A stretch of DNA of 64,000 nt from Temnopleurus reevesii (lineage: Eukaryota > Echinodermata > Echinoidea > Temnopleuroida > Temnopleuridae): contig BQKZ01000889.1 of the NCBI GenBank assembly GCA_036244855.1, positions 1-64,000 on the forward strand. The letters are read 5' to 3'. Below are positions 46,385-57,224 of the stretch, piece after piece. The position numbers were made by a program, and so were the translations under genes. The first letter of the stretch is position 1. The number at the start of each line of letters is the position of its first letter. The notes below the pieces were generated by a model. The model saw nothing but the letters and a program-made list of their open reading frames with translations, had not been told where the DNA came from and searched no databases.

Positions 46385-47806
46385 AAGATATAATGATAAA
46401 TTTGTGCAAACTTATAGTGCTTGAATAGAGAAATATTGTTTTATTCTCTGCATCTTTTACCAAAGTCATAGCCTAATTACCCCCATGTCATGTAGCTAAG
46501 CCCTGGTGAATTTATTGAGATGATGTTAAGGGTCTATCAATCAGAACTACTTCATAATTGGCATCTTTAATCCTGCTTTCCTCAAAGGAATTAATTAATC
46601 CGTTGCTCTGATTCNGCTCACTAACCATGAATGACATGCATAATTAATTAGGGAAATTATATCCCAAATGCAATGTTAAACAAACATCCTAGGCCTGAAT
46701 AAACTCTTCGAGGCTTATTACTTGAAGTGTTTCCTAATTAATATGCATATGGCAATTATTTAGGTTAATACTGTGAACTCAAAAGGCTATATATTTTTTC
46801 GCACATAAATCAACCACTGTGGCAATGAATCGAAGCTGCCAAGTATAACTAAATTGTATAGATCAGCATTTCTAGCCGAAGAATTATTTTCTTGAAACGG
46901 ATAAACCTTTTGCCAATTATTACTCGCCAACAAATCTAACGAACAACACTGCGTGACTTGGCAACTCGGAAACGCACAATCAGACCACATATTCTGACCT
47001 TGACTTGACCTATAGACCTTTAGGCTTCAATGCATACTCAGAATAAAAACCATCACTTCTTTCCTCAAAGGAACTTCAACAATAAGAAATTAAATATAAG
47101 ATTTGTGCCTTCGTTTTACAGGCATAACCGTTTATGCTCCTCTGAGCTCTAACTTTCGTATGCATGGAATTCTAAAGGAATAATGTAAACAAATCGTTTC
47201 CGGTCAAGTGCAAATTCTGCACAGTGATTTAACATACTAGCATAGCCCGTAGCGTATACATAAATCCCAATGGGCTCCATCGATCACTGTAACATTGCAC
47301 ACAAATATCATCAAAATTTGTGTGTTTATACATTATTTTTCTTTACAAAATCCTAATATGCTTGATTACTAACCTCCGTGCCTGGATAAACTTGTGTCAT
47401 TTTCCAAAATAAGATCGGGATTCTCAAGATTTTTCGGATTTTCCCGCAGCAAACAAGATTGAACTCTCGTCAAAATTATCAACATTTTAGGTCAGCGCAG
47501 ATGGCGCTATAAATTTTGAGCACCCCACTTTCGGGAAATCAGTGAATTGATCAAACGTAACAGATATGAAATGACAAATTTGTGCATCTCAATCTGTTAT
47601 AACTTATAGTGATTGAATAGAGGAATATTGTTTTATACTCTGCATCTCATTCCAAAGTCATATCCTAATTACTCACATGTCTTATTGCTAAGCCCTGGTG
47701 AATTTATTGAGATAATGTTAAGAGTCTATCAATCAGAACTACTATGTAATTGGCATCTTTAATCCTGCTTTCCTCAAAGGAATTAATTAATCCGTTGCTC
47801 TGATTC
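46385..47806. repeat. ~220-bp duplicated segment, copies ~1.2 kb apart, N at the end of copy 1
   Basis: Copy 1 (about 46385-46614) and copy 2 (about 47568-47806) share agccctggtgaatttattga, gtctatcaatcagaactact, ggcatctttaatcctgcttt and taattaatccgttgctctga. Similarity is about 90%. Copy 1 ends exactly at an N (46615). The ~950 bp between do not obviously match the DNA upstream of copy 1. Real duplication or haplotype misjoin are both possible. Confidence 0.8.
46590..46765. promoter_or_regulatory. Cluster of TAAT-core and POU-like words, possible cis-regulatory module
   Basis: Within 175 bp lie ggaattaattaatccg, gcataattaattaggg, cctaattaatatgcatatgg and ggcaattatttaggttaat. TAATTA cores fit homeodomain sites, and atgcataattaat / taatatgcatat resemble POU-homeodomain sites. 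Density is above the surroundings, but AT-rich DNA yields such words by chance. No expression or conservation data are available. Confidence 0.25.
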
Positions 47807-47996
47807 TCTCCAACTATGTACTGTATTGTATTTCTTAAACTATTTTATTCTGTTACACATTGTATACTGTCTATGTTATACAATTCAGTATACAATTTTC
47901 TTTTGTTTAGTTTAATTTTTTTAATTTGTTAGCTGAATGTTTTTCATTTTGAATGGATTACCATAATTAGAACATCTTTACTATTTCAATTCTTCA

Positions 47997-48055
47997 TTTA
48001 TCTCTCCCTCTCTCTCTTTCTCCATCATTCTCTCACACACACACATACACACACA
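47997..48055. repeat. (CT)n / (CA)n simple sequence
   Basis: CT-rich run followed by cacacacacatacacacaca. Confidence 0.9.
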
Positions 48056-48111
48056 TGATTTCCTCCTCTCTGAGTATGCCTTTTTCATCAGCACTATTTT
48101 TCACAAAAGAT

Positions 48112-48338
48112 CATCTTCACATCATCACCATTATCCCCATCATCTTTATAATCATCATCATTGTCATCATTCTCGTCATCATCATCACTATCACCACCAT
48201 CACCATCATATTATTATCGTCATCACCATCTTCCTCTTCTTTGTCTTCTTCTTCTTCTTCTTCTTCATCATCATCATCATCATTATCATCATCATCATGA
48301 TTATCATCATCATAATCATCATCGTTATCATCATCATG
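48112..48338. repeat. (ATC)n / (TTC)n trinucleotide microsatellite
   Basis: About 225 bp of atc triplets with a ttc block near 48240-48265. It produces poly-Ile, poly-Ser and poly-His reading frames that are not genes. Confidence 0.95.
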
Positions 48339-48436
48339 TAATAAATTATTAGGAAATTGTTTAGAACAAAAGAAAATGATTCCAGGTTTACAAATTTACA
48401 TTAACACACTTTCCTGGATTCATACATTATCTCATC

Positions 48437-48460
48437 ATCTCTCTCTCACACACACACACA

Positions 48461-48514
<54 letters not shown>

Positions 48515-48522
48515 CTCTATCC
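48437..48522. repeat. Compound microsatellite (CA)n-(CT)n-(CTAT)n
   Basis: A (CA) run, about 45 bp of (CT), then five ctat tetramers. Likely highly polymorphic. Confidence 0.95.
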
Positions 48523-48524
48523 AT

Positions 48525-51500
48525 AGTGGCAATAACTTATCCAATTAATTCATACGCTAAAGTATTAACATTGATATTTATAGAAATCAAATACTGAATG
48601 AAAAATATATTGGAATGAAAAATATATAAAGAGAACATTAATGTGGTAACAGTTTCAGTTTAGAATGTGGACAATATTGTCTTTGCAATGATTCCAGTAA
48701 TTGGATAAAGTGGAATGAAAAATTGAGAATATGACAATATTACATTATTAGTTAAATAACTAGATATACAAAATTTTACTAGAGACTCTGTTGACATGGT
48801 ATAAAGTGTTTCATAATAATGTTTTACTATTCATGCAGAGCATAAAGACAATTGCAATTTGCTATTTGTTAATTGATCTATAATTTGTATTCATTCTGCA
48901 TTATTATTTCAGTTCCTTTCTCCATTATATCATCTCCCCCTATATTCCTACCAATAACCCAAGAAGCTCTCCCACGCAAATAAAATCATCTCACTTTGGT
49001 GCGTGGCGCAGATTATGACAGCTTTATGAAGCAATCGTCATCAAGCGATCAAACTCTTTATCATTAGCCATAATTCTATCTTAGTAATCAAATTTCATTA
49101 ATTGGCATAATTTATTTCATGGCCGGTGCCTCATCCCACCATATTCCACATTCTTCTTCTTTCCTCTTTACAATTTCTCTTTCTTCTTGCCCTCATCTCC
49201 ACCTGTCTCTCTCTTTTTACTTTTAGATGTTTATTAAAGCAGTTATTCATATATTTTATTCCGTTGAATTCGAACGTGAATAGAAACTGCAATAATGCCA
49301 ATCTGGAATTTTTATAATTTCTTTGATGACAGATCTTTTTCAATTGATCATTCTTCAAAGAGTGAACACATGAGAAGATTAATTTGTTGTGACTTCCATG
49401 GTCACTCATTGATCTTTTGTCTTTTTTTTAATAAATAAACATACTTTCTTGTTCATCGCAGAATAAGGAATACAAGCATATTTACAAACATATAAACCTA
49501 GGATAAACACTGCGGGAGCAGAGTATACAAGGTATGAAATAAAAACAACAATAACAATAAAACAAAAAGTAACAAAATGAGTGACAAACAATGTACAACA
49601 TAACATAATTGTCAAATGATGTGACAGAGACATGAGAATGCAAATCTACGGTGGAACGATAATTTTGTAAAAATGAATTGGAGATGAAGTTGGGGAAATG
49701 AAGGAGAAAAAAATTAAAGATATTTGATATATCCTAAAATTTCACCAAGATTTACTTCCATGTTTCTCTGCTCCAGTCAGCTGGCATTAATGTTTGATTG
49801 AGGACACTCACATGAAGTATGATTTGCTTATGAAAAGTTTAAATTGAATATATTTCTTTCTTAACTAATAGCTTCAAATGAAATGGAAATAAATCAATTA
49901 CTCAAATATTACATTAGCTTTAGGAGCAATGATGAGTTTGAATGACATGTTGGTAAGGTATATAGAGTATTTGATTCATTGTGCACAGGAGAATATGATC
50001 TCAGAATTGTATCTACAGTAGTAGTGATACCTTTTCCTTTTCTATTCTGTATTGTTTAATATACTTGGTCCATAGCCACAACTGCATGCATATTTTTTCC
50101 ATTTCATAATTAGCACAATTCTATGAATCACTATAGTAAAGACCAGGAGTTATACACTAAGATAAGGAAGAAAGAAGGGAGGGAGAGAGATAGAGAGATG
50201 GAGAGAGAGTGAGGGGTAATAATAAAAAGAGAGAAGAAAATCTGAAAGCGATTTAGGCTGGACAGTAGCTGCCAACATGCGATTATCAGCTAATTCCAAG
50301 AGAGATGCAATTTAGTATAATACTCGCCCGAGGAGTCTATACATCTAGATCCAATAAAGTCATTTATCATCCACAAATTGCTTCTTATTACTCCACGCAT
50401 CCCACCAAACACCAAGACTGGAGCCATAGACCTGGTAATAACCCCAACAAAAAGGATAATAGAATATATATGTTAACATAAAGAGATGCTACTTGTTATG
50501 TTAATAATGCCTTTAGCACTGCCTATATTTGTGATTTGAAGATGTAATACTATTCTTTTCTCTAATACATATTGTCAAAATGAGATAGCTGTCCTTAGCT
50601 ATATCATTGCATTTTCCTATCTACTTTATTTGCTTATGAGGGATGTATATTGTTTTGATGAAGTAGTCAAATTATGAACAAACAGAATTTATAAAGAAAA
50701 TTGAAAATTGCGGGCACAATAATTTGTTTTTTTGCATCAGGATGAAATATAAAAATAGGATGCTGCTCACATTTGTTTTGCCATGGTGCAAGCCAATCGG
50801 AGTGTGTAAAATTGATACATATTACTGGTAGAGTTTTTCTCTTTTTTAAATTTTATTTATTTAAACATATTTAGGGATAATAAAGATATGATCAGCATAC
50901 AAACTGTTTTACATAATGGTCCTCTTGGGACACGATACATGAATATATACACAGTAACAAAAACAACAACATAGAAAACTAACAAAAGTAGAATAAAAAT
51001 TAAGCCAAGATTAAACTAGGAACGATGGAATAATTTATGCCAAGGGTTCAGCCATAAATTAGACATAAGACCAGCATAAAATTAACATATTCAAGGTGAA
51101 AGACTTTAACTTTTTTCAGGAATTTTATTCATATATACATGTATGTTATAATTTGAAATATTAGTGTACACATTTCCTATGGACTTGATTTTTGTAGCAA
51201 GAACCAATACAAAAAATGCAAACCCACTAAATTGTAATGTTTCCATAAATATATTCATCCATATTTACTTTATCTATTATTGATATTTGACCCGAGTTGT
51301 ACCCTTTGTATTTCCTGTTTTGTTTCTGTTGCTAGGCTTCTCCCATTTCCAGACTTGTTTCCAGCCTCTTCAACTAGTCTCCCATTTTCCCTCTCCATCT
51401 GTTTCTCACTTTTCCACTCACCTCGTCTGAGGATGTCATTATAATATAATCCTTTGACACTTTCATTCTTCATTTCTTACTCAACCATACTCCACCACTT

Positions 51501-51530
51501 TATCTATTTAGAATAATTTGCGATTTTACT
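48525..51530. other. AT-rich DNA without supported genes
   Basis: The patch 48960-49110 is more complex (tttggtgcgtggcgcagatt, aagcaatcgtcatcaagcga) and could be conserved non-coding sequence. A GA-rich run lies at 50165-50215. The stretch 50845-50965 read on the minus strand ends in a taaataaa-type tail and may be a decayed LINE 3' end, weakly. No coding support. Confidence 0.45.
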
Positions 51531-51534
51531 TTCA

Positions 51535-51702
51535 ACATGATATAAATCATTTCTGTAAAATCAAGTCAAACGCCAATTTAATGCTCCTATGTAATGCTAT
51601 TCAAATTGGAACCGACTTGTGATTGTTTTTCCCCACAGTTCAATACACAGTGTACTGATGACCCATTTAATTTCACGGATATAATTTGTAGGCCTATCAT
51701 GT
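51535..51702. mobile_element. MITE family M, copy 4 (168 bp)
   Basis: Ends acatgataaat-like acatgatataaatcatttct and (reverse complement of right) acatgataggcctacaaatt. The interior atgctcctatgtaatgctat, then aaccgacttgt, matches copies at 36445 and 38887. The right end has an extra aggcct insertion. More diverged than copies 2 and 3. Confidence 0.82.
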
Positions 51703-51704
51703 TT

Positions 51705-53165
51705 TTCTTATTTATCTGTGTTCCTCTACTTTTTCTATAGTGAATGGTTTGAGATTTCATCTGTACATAATAGAATAAATCTAATGTCATCATTTTTTTA
51801 GTGTAAAACAATCATAATGCTCATGAATTTTTCATTTTTAGGTGATACAATTTTTGGGTCTCATGATCCTGAAAGTGTATTTTTTCTTCCATTGCCATTT
51901 ATTTCTCTCTCTATCTATCTAGATTTCTCTCATGTTCTAAATCTTGATCTCAATTCTTTTTATCTCAGTCTTTTCCTCAATGATAATCCCTCCTTTTCTA
52001 ATTCTGAATTGCCCTTGCCCATGTCTCTTTGTTTCTGCCTACCCCCACCCCCTTCCGTCCATCTCTTTTCATCTATCTTTCTTGCATATTTAACACGTTG
52101 GGACCATTCTTGTCTCTGCGTTCCAAGACCTCGCGGGAGCACTTGCCATATTATGATGATGAAGAAAGCCCAAGCAATCACTCTCAAGTATTTTTCATTT
52201 CAATCTTTCAGTGACGCTTTGGGCAAGGGCTTTGTTTTTATGTGAGTATTTTCCTTTGTTTAATCAACCTCCCTGGGTGCGCTTGGTAGAACACTTTCAA
52301 TTAGCAATGAGTAGGAAGTCTCAACCTTTCTCTATATGTGGGACTGTAGAGAGGAAGAAGGGCAGTAAGACTACGATGAATGATGCAAATTGACGTCTTT
52401 CTTGCTCTAAGATTTGGAGACGGTCCTTGGTGTATTTTGCCCTGTAAGATCTATTTTTCGTGATCATGTCACTGGAAAATAAAAGCATGTTTCATTAGAA
52501 AAAAGGGTCATGAATGTGTATAGCTTAATCCTTCTAGGAAATATGTTGTCACTCTATGAGACTATTAGTCCTACATTGCATTTAGTTGACTGTTGAAATG
52601 CATTTGTTGCAACTTTCTGGCATAAATCAAAATTGTATATTTTGTGAATATATGAGGCATGTTAAAATTATACAGTTTAAAAAATTGCAGAATGCTCATT
52701 TGTCATATAACAGGATTTTTAAATATCTGAACGGTCTCCAGGATCTTGAATTGGATGGAACTGAAATTGAATTGAAATATTATATTTTGCTTACTTCATG
52801 CAGTGCAAATACAAGTGACCTATGCTTTCCTTCATTTATTATTCATAACACAATAAATCATTATTAACCAAAAAAACAACACAATAATATTGTAACACCA
52901 AGAGGAGCTAATCAATAATTCATGCTTGATGGAGTGTATCCTGTCTTGTGTTGGCAGATGGATTGGAATTGAAAAAATATCTTGTAGAAGTTTAACTGAT
53001 GTGAAATTTCAGGAAATGGGGGTCGGCTCTTGAACTCTTAAGTTATGATATGGATTGTGCAGCTTGCCAATTTATGCTGGAACTGAGCAAATCCAAAGTA
53101 AAGTTGAGAAGGTGGAGTAGAAGAAAGAAAAAGGTAATAGTAGAAGAAAATACCGGTGGTGGTTG
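51705..53165. other. AT-rich and C/T-biased DNA
   Basis: C/T-rich bias at 51880-52080 opens a 142-codon ORF (51817-52245) rich in Phe, Leu and Ser, with no recognisable domain; I do not call it a gene. The rest is unique AT-rich DNA. Confidence 0.5.
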
Positions 53166-53168
53166 TGT

Positions 53169-53227
53169 TGATGATGATGATGATGATGACAATGATGATG
53201 ACAGTGATGATGATGATGATGATAATC

Positions 53228-53262
<35 letters not shown>

Positions 53263-53282
53263 AATGACAATGATGATGACTG

Positions 53283-53313
<31 letters not shown>

Positions 53314-53397
53314 AATAATGACAATGATGATGATGACAGCGATGATGATTTATGATGATGATGATGATGATGATGATAATGACAATGATGATGACAG

Positions 53398-53440
<43 letters not shown>

Positions 53441-53513
53441 AATAATGACAATGATGATGATGATGAGGATGAGGATAATGATGACAGTGATGATGAGGAG
53501 GATGATGATGATG
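53169..53513. repeat. Long (ATG)n / (GAT)n microsatellite
   Basis: About 345 bp of nearly uninterrupted gat triplets with aat, aca and gag variants. There is internal higher-order repetition: the block ataatgacaatgatgatgac recurs. Overlapping plus-strand ORFs of 86-134 codons are poly-Asp or poly-Met, and the minus-strand one is poly-Ile. Confidence 0.97.
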
Positions 53514-53642
53514 GTTGTAATTATGAAAAAATCAGGGAACAGGAAAAGGATAAAAAATAGAATGGGAGAAAAACAAAAGACAACAACTACTAAGCAGAGA
53601 AGGTGTCTTTGATGTTCACATCTTGTGGTGGTAACAGTTAGG

Positions 53643-53848
53643 ATAATAATGATAATAATAATAATAATTATAGTAGATGCAATTTATATAGCGCACATAT
53701 CCATTCTCCTACGTGCTCAAGACGCTTTGCATTATCATTACCCTGGCTTTATGCCTGGCTTACCCACCAGTGCACATGGCATTTTAAGGCATATATTCCT
53801 GCCAGGTACCCATTCACCTCACCTGGGTTGAGTGCAGCACCAGGATTG
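53643..53848 (-). mobile_element. Family A SINE, 5'-truncated (minus strand)
   Basis: The (ATT)n tail is at 53643-53668 on plus. Next come gcgctatataaattgc in reverse, the cattaccctggctttatgcc body and cattcacctcacctgggttg, ending at gtgcagcaccaggat. The tRNA-like head is missing. A second (GAT)n-like stretch follows (53850-53890). Confidence 0.8.
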
Positions 53849-53889
53849 AATGGATGAATGATGATAATAATGATGATGAGGAGGGGGAT

Positions 53890-55100
53890 GACGAGAGTGA
53901 TGGTGATGATGAGAACGGCGATGAAATGTGAAAATAATTCAAATATTGAACTTCATAGAACAAACCTCTCATTACATCTCGTCTGCACATTTGGTTGTTG
54001 ATTCTCTGTGATATTTTTCCATATTCCCAAGCCCCATTAGCCCCCTCCTCCTCATTCTCATTTTACCCAATTACCATCGTAAGATGACGCGCAGCTAATA
54101 AAAAATCATTAGCCTACTTTCCAACGGAGCGCAAATTCTGCTTAATGCATTTATGCCATTCATATCTCTCTTGTTTTGACAATTTTCTTAATACTCTTGG
54201 TAATAGCTTTGGGAGAGATAAACAGGGCATGGGTCCTTAGAGTTTTCCCTCTTCTTCATGATTTGAACATTTTTAGATGAATCCCCAAAGGAGGCGCAGT
54301 CATATAGCCTGAATTATGTTTTTCCACTACTCTTAATAGTCATAATAATATAATGATTATTGTTATTAGTGGTATATCATCAAAGAAATTCCTGCATTGA
54401 TTTTGACATGTTGTCTTCTCTCACGTGACATGTTATTTATAATCCTGCATTCCTCCCCCCCCCCCCCCCCCACACACACAAACACAAACCTCCCTTTTCT
54501 TGCCTAGAATAGTGAACATGGTTTGGCAGAGAAAGAAATCATGTCTCTTTTTTAATCTTCAACATTTTAATAACATCCTGCTAAACAATCTTTGCAATAT
54601 ATGAGGGCAGGAGAGGGGGTGAAAAGATGGTGCCGTATAGACTTGAGAGAGAAATAGAGAGAGAGAGAGAGAGAGAAGAGGAAGAGGCAGACAAACATAC
54701 AGAGGGGGAGACAGAGGGGAGGAGAGGGAGGGGAGAAGAGGGAGAGGAAGAAAGAAATAAGAAAGGAAAATAAGAATAATGTGAAATTGTCTAAACAAAT
54801 TAGTCAAAATTACTAGGTTGGTAGTTAGCTGGGAGCAATCCATGAACCAGTAATATAGAATTTTCAAATCTACTTTGTAATCAGAAATGACTGAAATTCA
54901 GTCGACATCAACAAGAACATTGTCAGGCATGACTTAAGTAACACTTGCCTTCAACTGACCCTTTCATCTGATCATTTTAACTAGTCAGTTAGTTATAGGA
55001 ATGTAGGATAGTTGCTACTTATAGTAGTTGAAATTAGAGAGAAGGAAGGAAAGATACACTGTTGAGGTATTTCCAGATGTGGGAGGGGAAACAAAAGGAG
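53890..55100. other. Simple sequence and AT-rich DNA
   Basis: Contains a 17-bp poly-C run with a following (CA)n (54455-54486) and a GA-rich tract (54597-54765) with (GA)n at 54652-54676. That tract opens a Leu/Ser/Pro-biased minus-strand ORF. A more complex patch at 54050-54160 has no assigned role. Confidence 0.7.
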
Positions 55101-55105
55101 AAAAA

Positions 55106-55327
55106 GGGGGTACTACCGACGAGTCCGACAGCCCACGAGTCCGACAGCTTACGAGGCCGACATTTTGAATAATTGGTGCACGAAATAGACATTACATAAA
55201 AACAGAAAGTGAAAAAAATGAAAGTAAAAATGTCTAGCTCGAACCTCATTTTGAAAATTGTCGATGTAGTAGGCTTATATTCATTTCTGTCGGACTCGTG
55301 AGCTGTCAGACTCGTGGGATGCTCCCG
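55106..55327. mobile_element. Short DNA element with subrepeat-built inverted ends (~220 bp)
   Basis: The left end has gacgagtccgacag, cccacgagtccgacag and cttacgaggccgaca in tandem. The right end has the complement, ctgtcggactcgtgag and ctgtcagactcgtggg. The inverted terminal repeats are thus made of 16-17-bp direct subrepeats, extending outward to gggggtactac / gatgctcccg. The interior has no ORF of note; the overlapping minus-strand ORF is an artefact. Confidence 0.75.
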
Positions 55328-55866
55328 AAAAAGGATATCCTGTAGATAATCATTAAGATGGTAACATCATCTTCTGATTCAAATTCATGTTTGTTTAACA
55401 GCCAATTATTGATTTTATCGACAACGTGAAGTATTAAATTCTTGTTAAATTGGTAATAACTTGAGGGAATTCCCCTTTCATTTCCAATAACATAACTTAT
55501 GCAATATTTTCCTCTTCACAACATCACCACCGATCTCTCTCTCTCCGCCGCAAACATCGCTAGCCTTGCACACCAGCTTGTACATCGCATTTACACCATC
55601 TCAGAAGTATTTGTCAAAGTTGTCTACCGCCCGCGAATGTTTCAGATTCCCTCCATCAAGCCTAGTCTCCCACGCAGCTTCTTGAGATGTTTTTGCGGTG
55701 TAATTTGGCATGGCTCGATAGGTCTCACATAGCGAGAGATGTAGGGTGGTTAATTGATATAGTGCTGTTAGAAGTGGTTCAACCAGTAGCATAGTTTACA
55801 TGTTTATCCCTCACTCTACATCATAACCATGATTTTGTGTGAAGCTATATTTCACCACAAAAAGAA
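55328..55866. other. Unique DNA; GC-richer patch at 55520-55740
   Basis: The patch has ctctctccgccgcaaacatc, aaagttgtctaccgcccgcg and ttttgcggtgtaatttggca. It carries short ORFs on both strands (77 and 63 codons) without recognised motifs. It might be a regulatory element or an untranslated exon. Confidence 0.3.
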
Positions 55867-55867
55867 C

Positions 55868-55962
55868 NNNNNNNNNNNNNNNNNNNNNNNNNNNNNNNNN
55901 NNNNNNNNNNNNNNNNNNNNNNNNNNNNNNNNNNNNNNNNNNNNNNNNNNNNNNNNNNNNNN
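55868..55962. other. Assembly gap (95 N)
   Basis: Run of 95 N followed directly by 15 C (55963-55977). The homopolymer probably caused the break. The ORF drawn across it is meaningless. Confidence 0.99.
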
Positions 55963-56499
55963 CCCCCCCCCCCCCCCATTACAAATTTTGTCCTGAGAAA
56001 CCAATGGTGCCTAATGAATCAAAATACTGACTCCAGGGAAAATTGAAAATTAGTTTGTTATTTCTACGAGAGCATCAGTTGCGTTTTATATCTACATGCA
56101 TATCTTCTAAGTTAAATTAGCTCAAATATAAAATTGTGTAACAATGGCTAAAGAATATAACAAACTCTTCAAAACCGAGGGACTTGAAGAACAAATGAAT
56201 TTAATCAATTTAGGTGAATACAACCATCTTCAGAAATACAAGGCACAACAATGTTTAAATCATATTTTATTGTTTTACAGCAAGTTTAACCCTCAGGCAA
56301 TCGCCTTGGGAGTTTATCACCAATAAAACTAAATTGAATTACATCTGATAACTGTAACTTTAATGTATCACAGAGACTTATACTGAATGCAATTATAGAA
56401 TAGATATATGTAACTCATGTGTAGCCAAGAGGCAACTAAATAGTTTGAGAGAGGAATGTTCGGAGGATGTTTCTTTCAGACATGACAGGTCTCATCAAA

Positions 56500-56920
56500 T
56501 AACTTGGGTGTCATCAAATAACAATTGACACTTGAGTGCTGTGTTAACATATGTGAGTGTGGTTAGGTTGTACCAAGAGTGCTAGTATTTGGTCGTGCTT
56601 GCATATTTAAGTCTGAATGTTATTAGAGTTGCACCTAGGGTGCTGTGTAAACATATCAAGTAGTGTATTAAGACCTGGTACTGCTCACTCTTGAAGTTAG
56701 AGTGCTCATAGAGTTGCACACAGGGTGCTATGTTAAGCACCTAGACTGCTGTATTAGTACCTAGGGCTCATTTAGAGCTATTTGATAGTTTGCTCCGCAA
56801 ATGTTGTGTTAGCACCTGGTGGTGCTTGCACATTCCTATTGCAAAGCTTTTAGATTTGCATCAAGAGCATTAATAAAGTTGCACCTAAAGTGCTATAAAT
56901 ACACCTTGTGTGTTATCTTA
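56500..56920. repeat. Diverged tandem repeats, ~95-105-bp period
   Basis: Repeating phrases are agagttgcacctagggtgct, gtgttaacatat, ctggtgctgc/ctggtactgctc and gtattagcacctgg, seen about four times (near 56530, 56630, 56710 and 56860). Strong divergence. It is ended by a SINE insertion. Confidence 0.65.
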
Positions 56921-57216
56921 ATAATAATAATACACAGCTTTTATATAGCGCTTATCAACTCTTCATTAGAATTCTCTAAGCGCTCTACAATTGCAGCATT
57001 ATTACCCTGGTTTTAGCCCAGGAGCCACTTCATTAGCGCACTTGACATTTCAAGGAAAAATTCCTACCAGGTACCCATTCACCTCACCTGGGTTGAGTGC
57101 AGCACAATGTGGATGAATTTCTTGCTAAAGGAAATTGACGCCATAGGTGGGATTCGAACCTACGACCCTCTGGTTGAAAGGCGAGCGCCAGAACCACTAC
57201 ACTACGGCGCCTCCAC
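56921..57216 (-). mobile_element. tRNA-derived SINE, family A, full length with target-site duplication
   Basis: Minus-strand reading: tggaggcgccgtagtgtagt, B box ggttcgaatcc, agcaagaaattcatccacat, acccaggtgaggtgaatggg, then agcgcttatagagaa-like 3' end and (ATT)n tail. The 6-bp word atctta occurs at 56915-56920 and 57217-57222, directly flanking the element. It is the cleanest SINE in the window and a good reference copy. Confidence 0.92.
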
Positions 57217-57224
57217 ATCTTAGC

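Noticed and set aside
51817..52245. 142-codon plus-strand ORF
   Set aside because: Composition follows C/T bias, an opposing ORF overlaps it, and no domain is recognisable.
53050..53612. Overlapping ORFs of 86-134 codons encoding poly-Asp or poly-Met
   Set aside because: They are frames of a (GAT)n microsatellite, with no start context, no domain and no splice evidence.
55839..56030. ORF across the N run
   Set aside because: It passes through a 95-base assembly gap.
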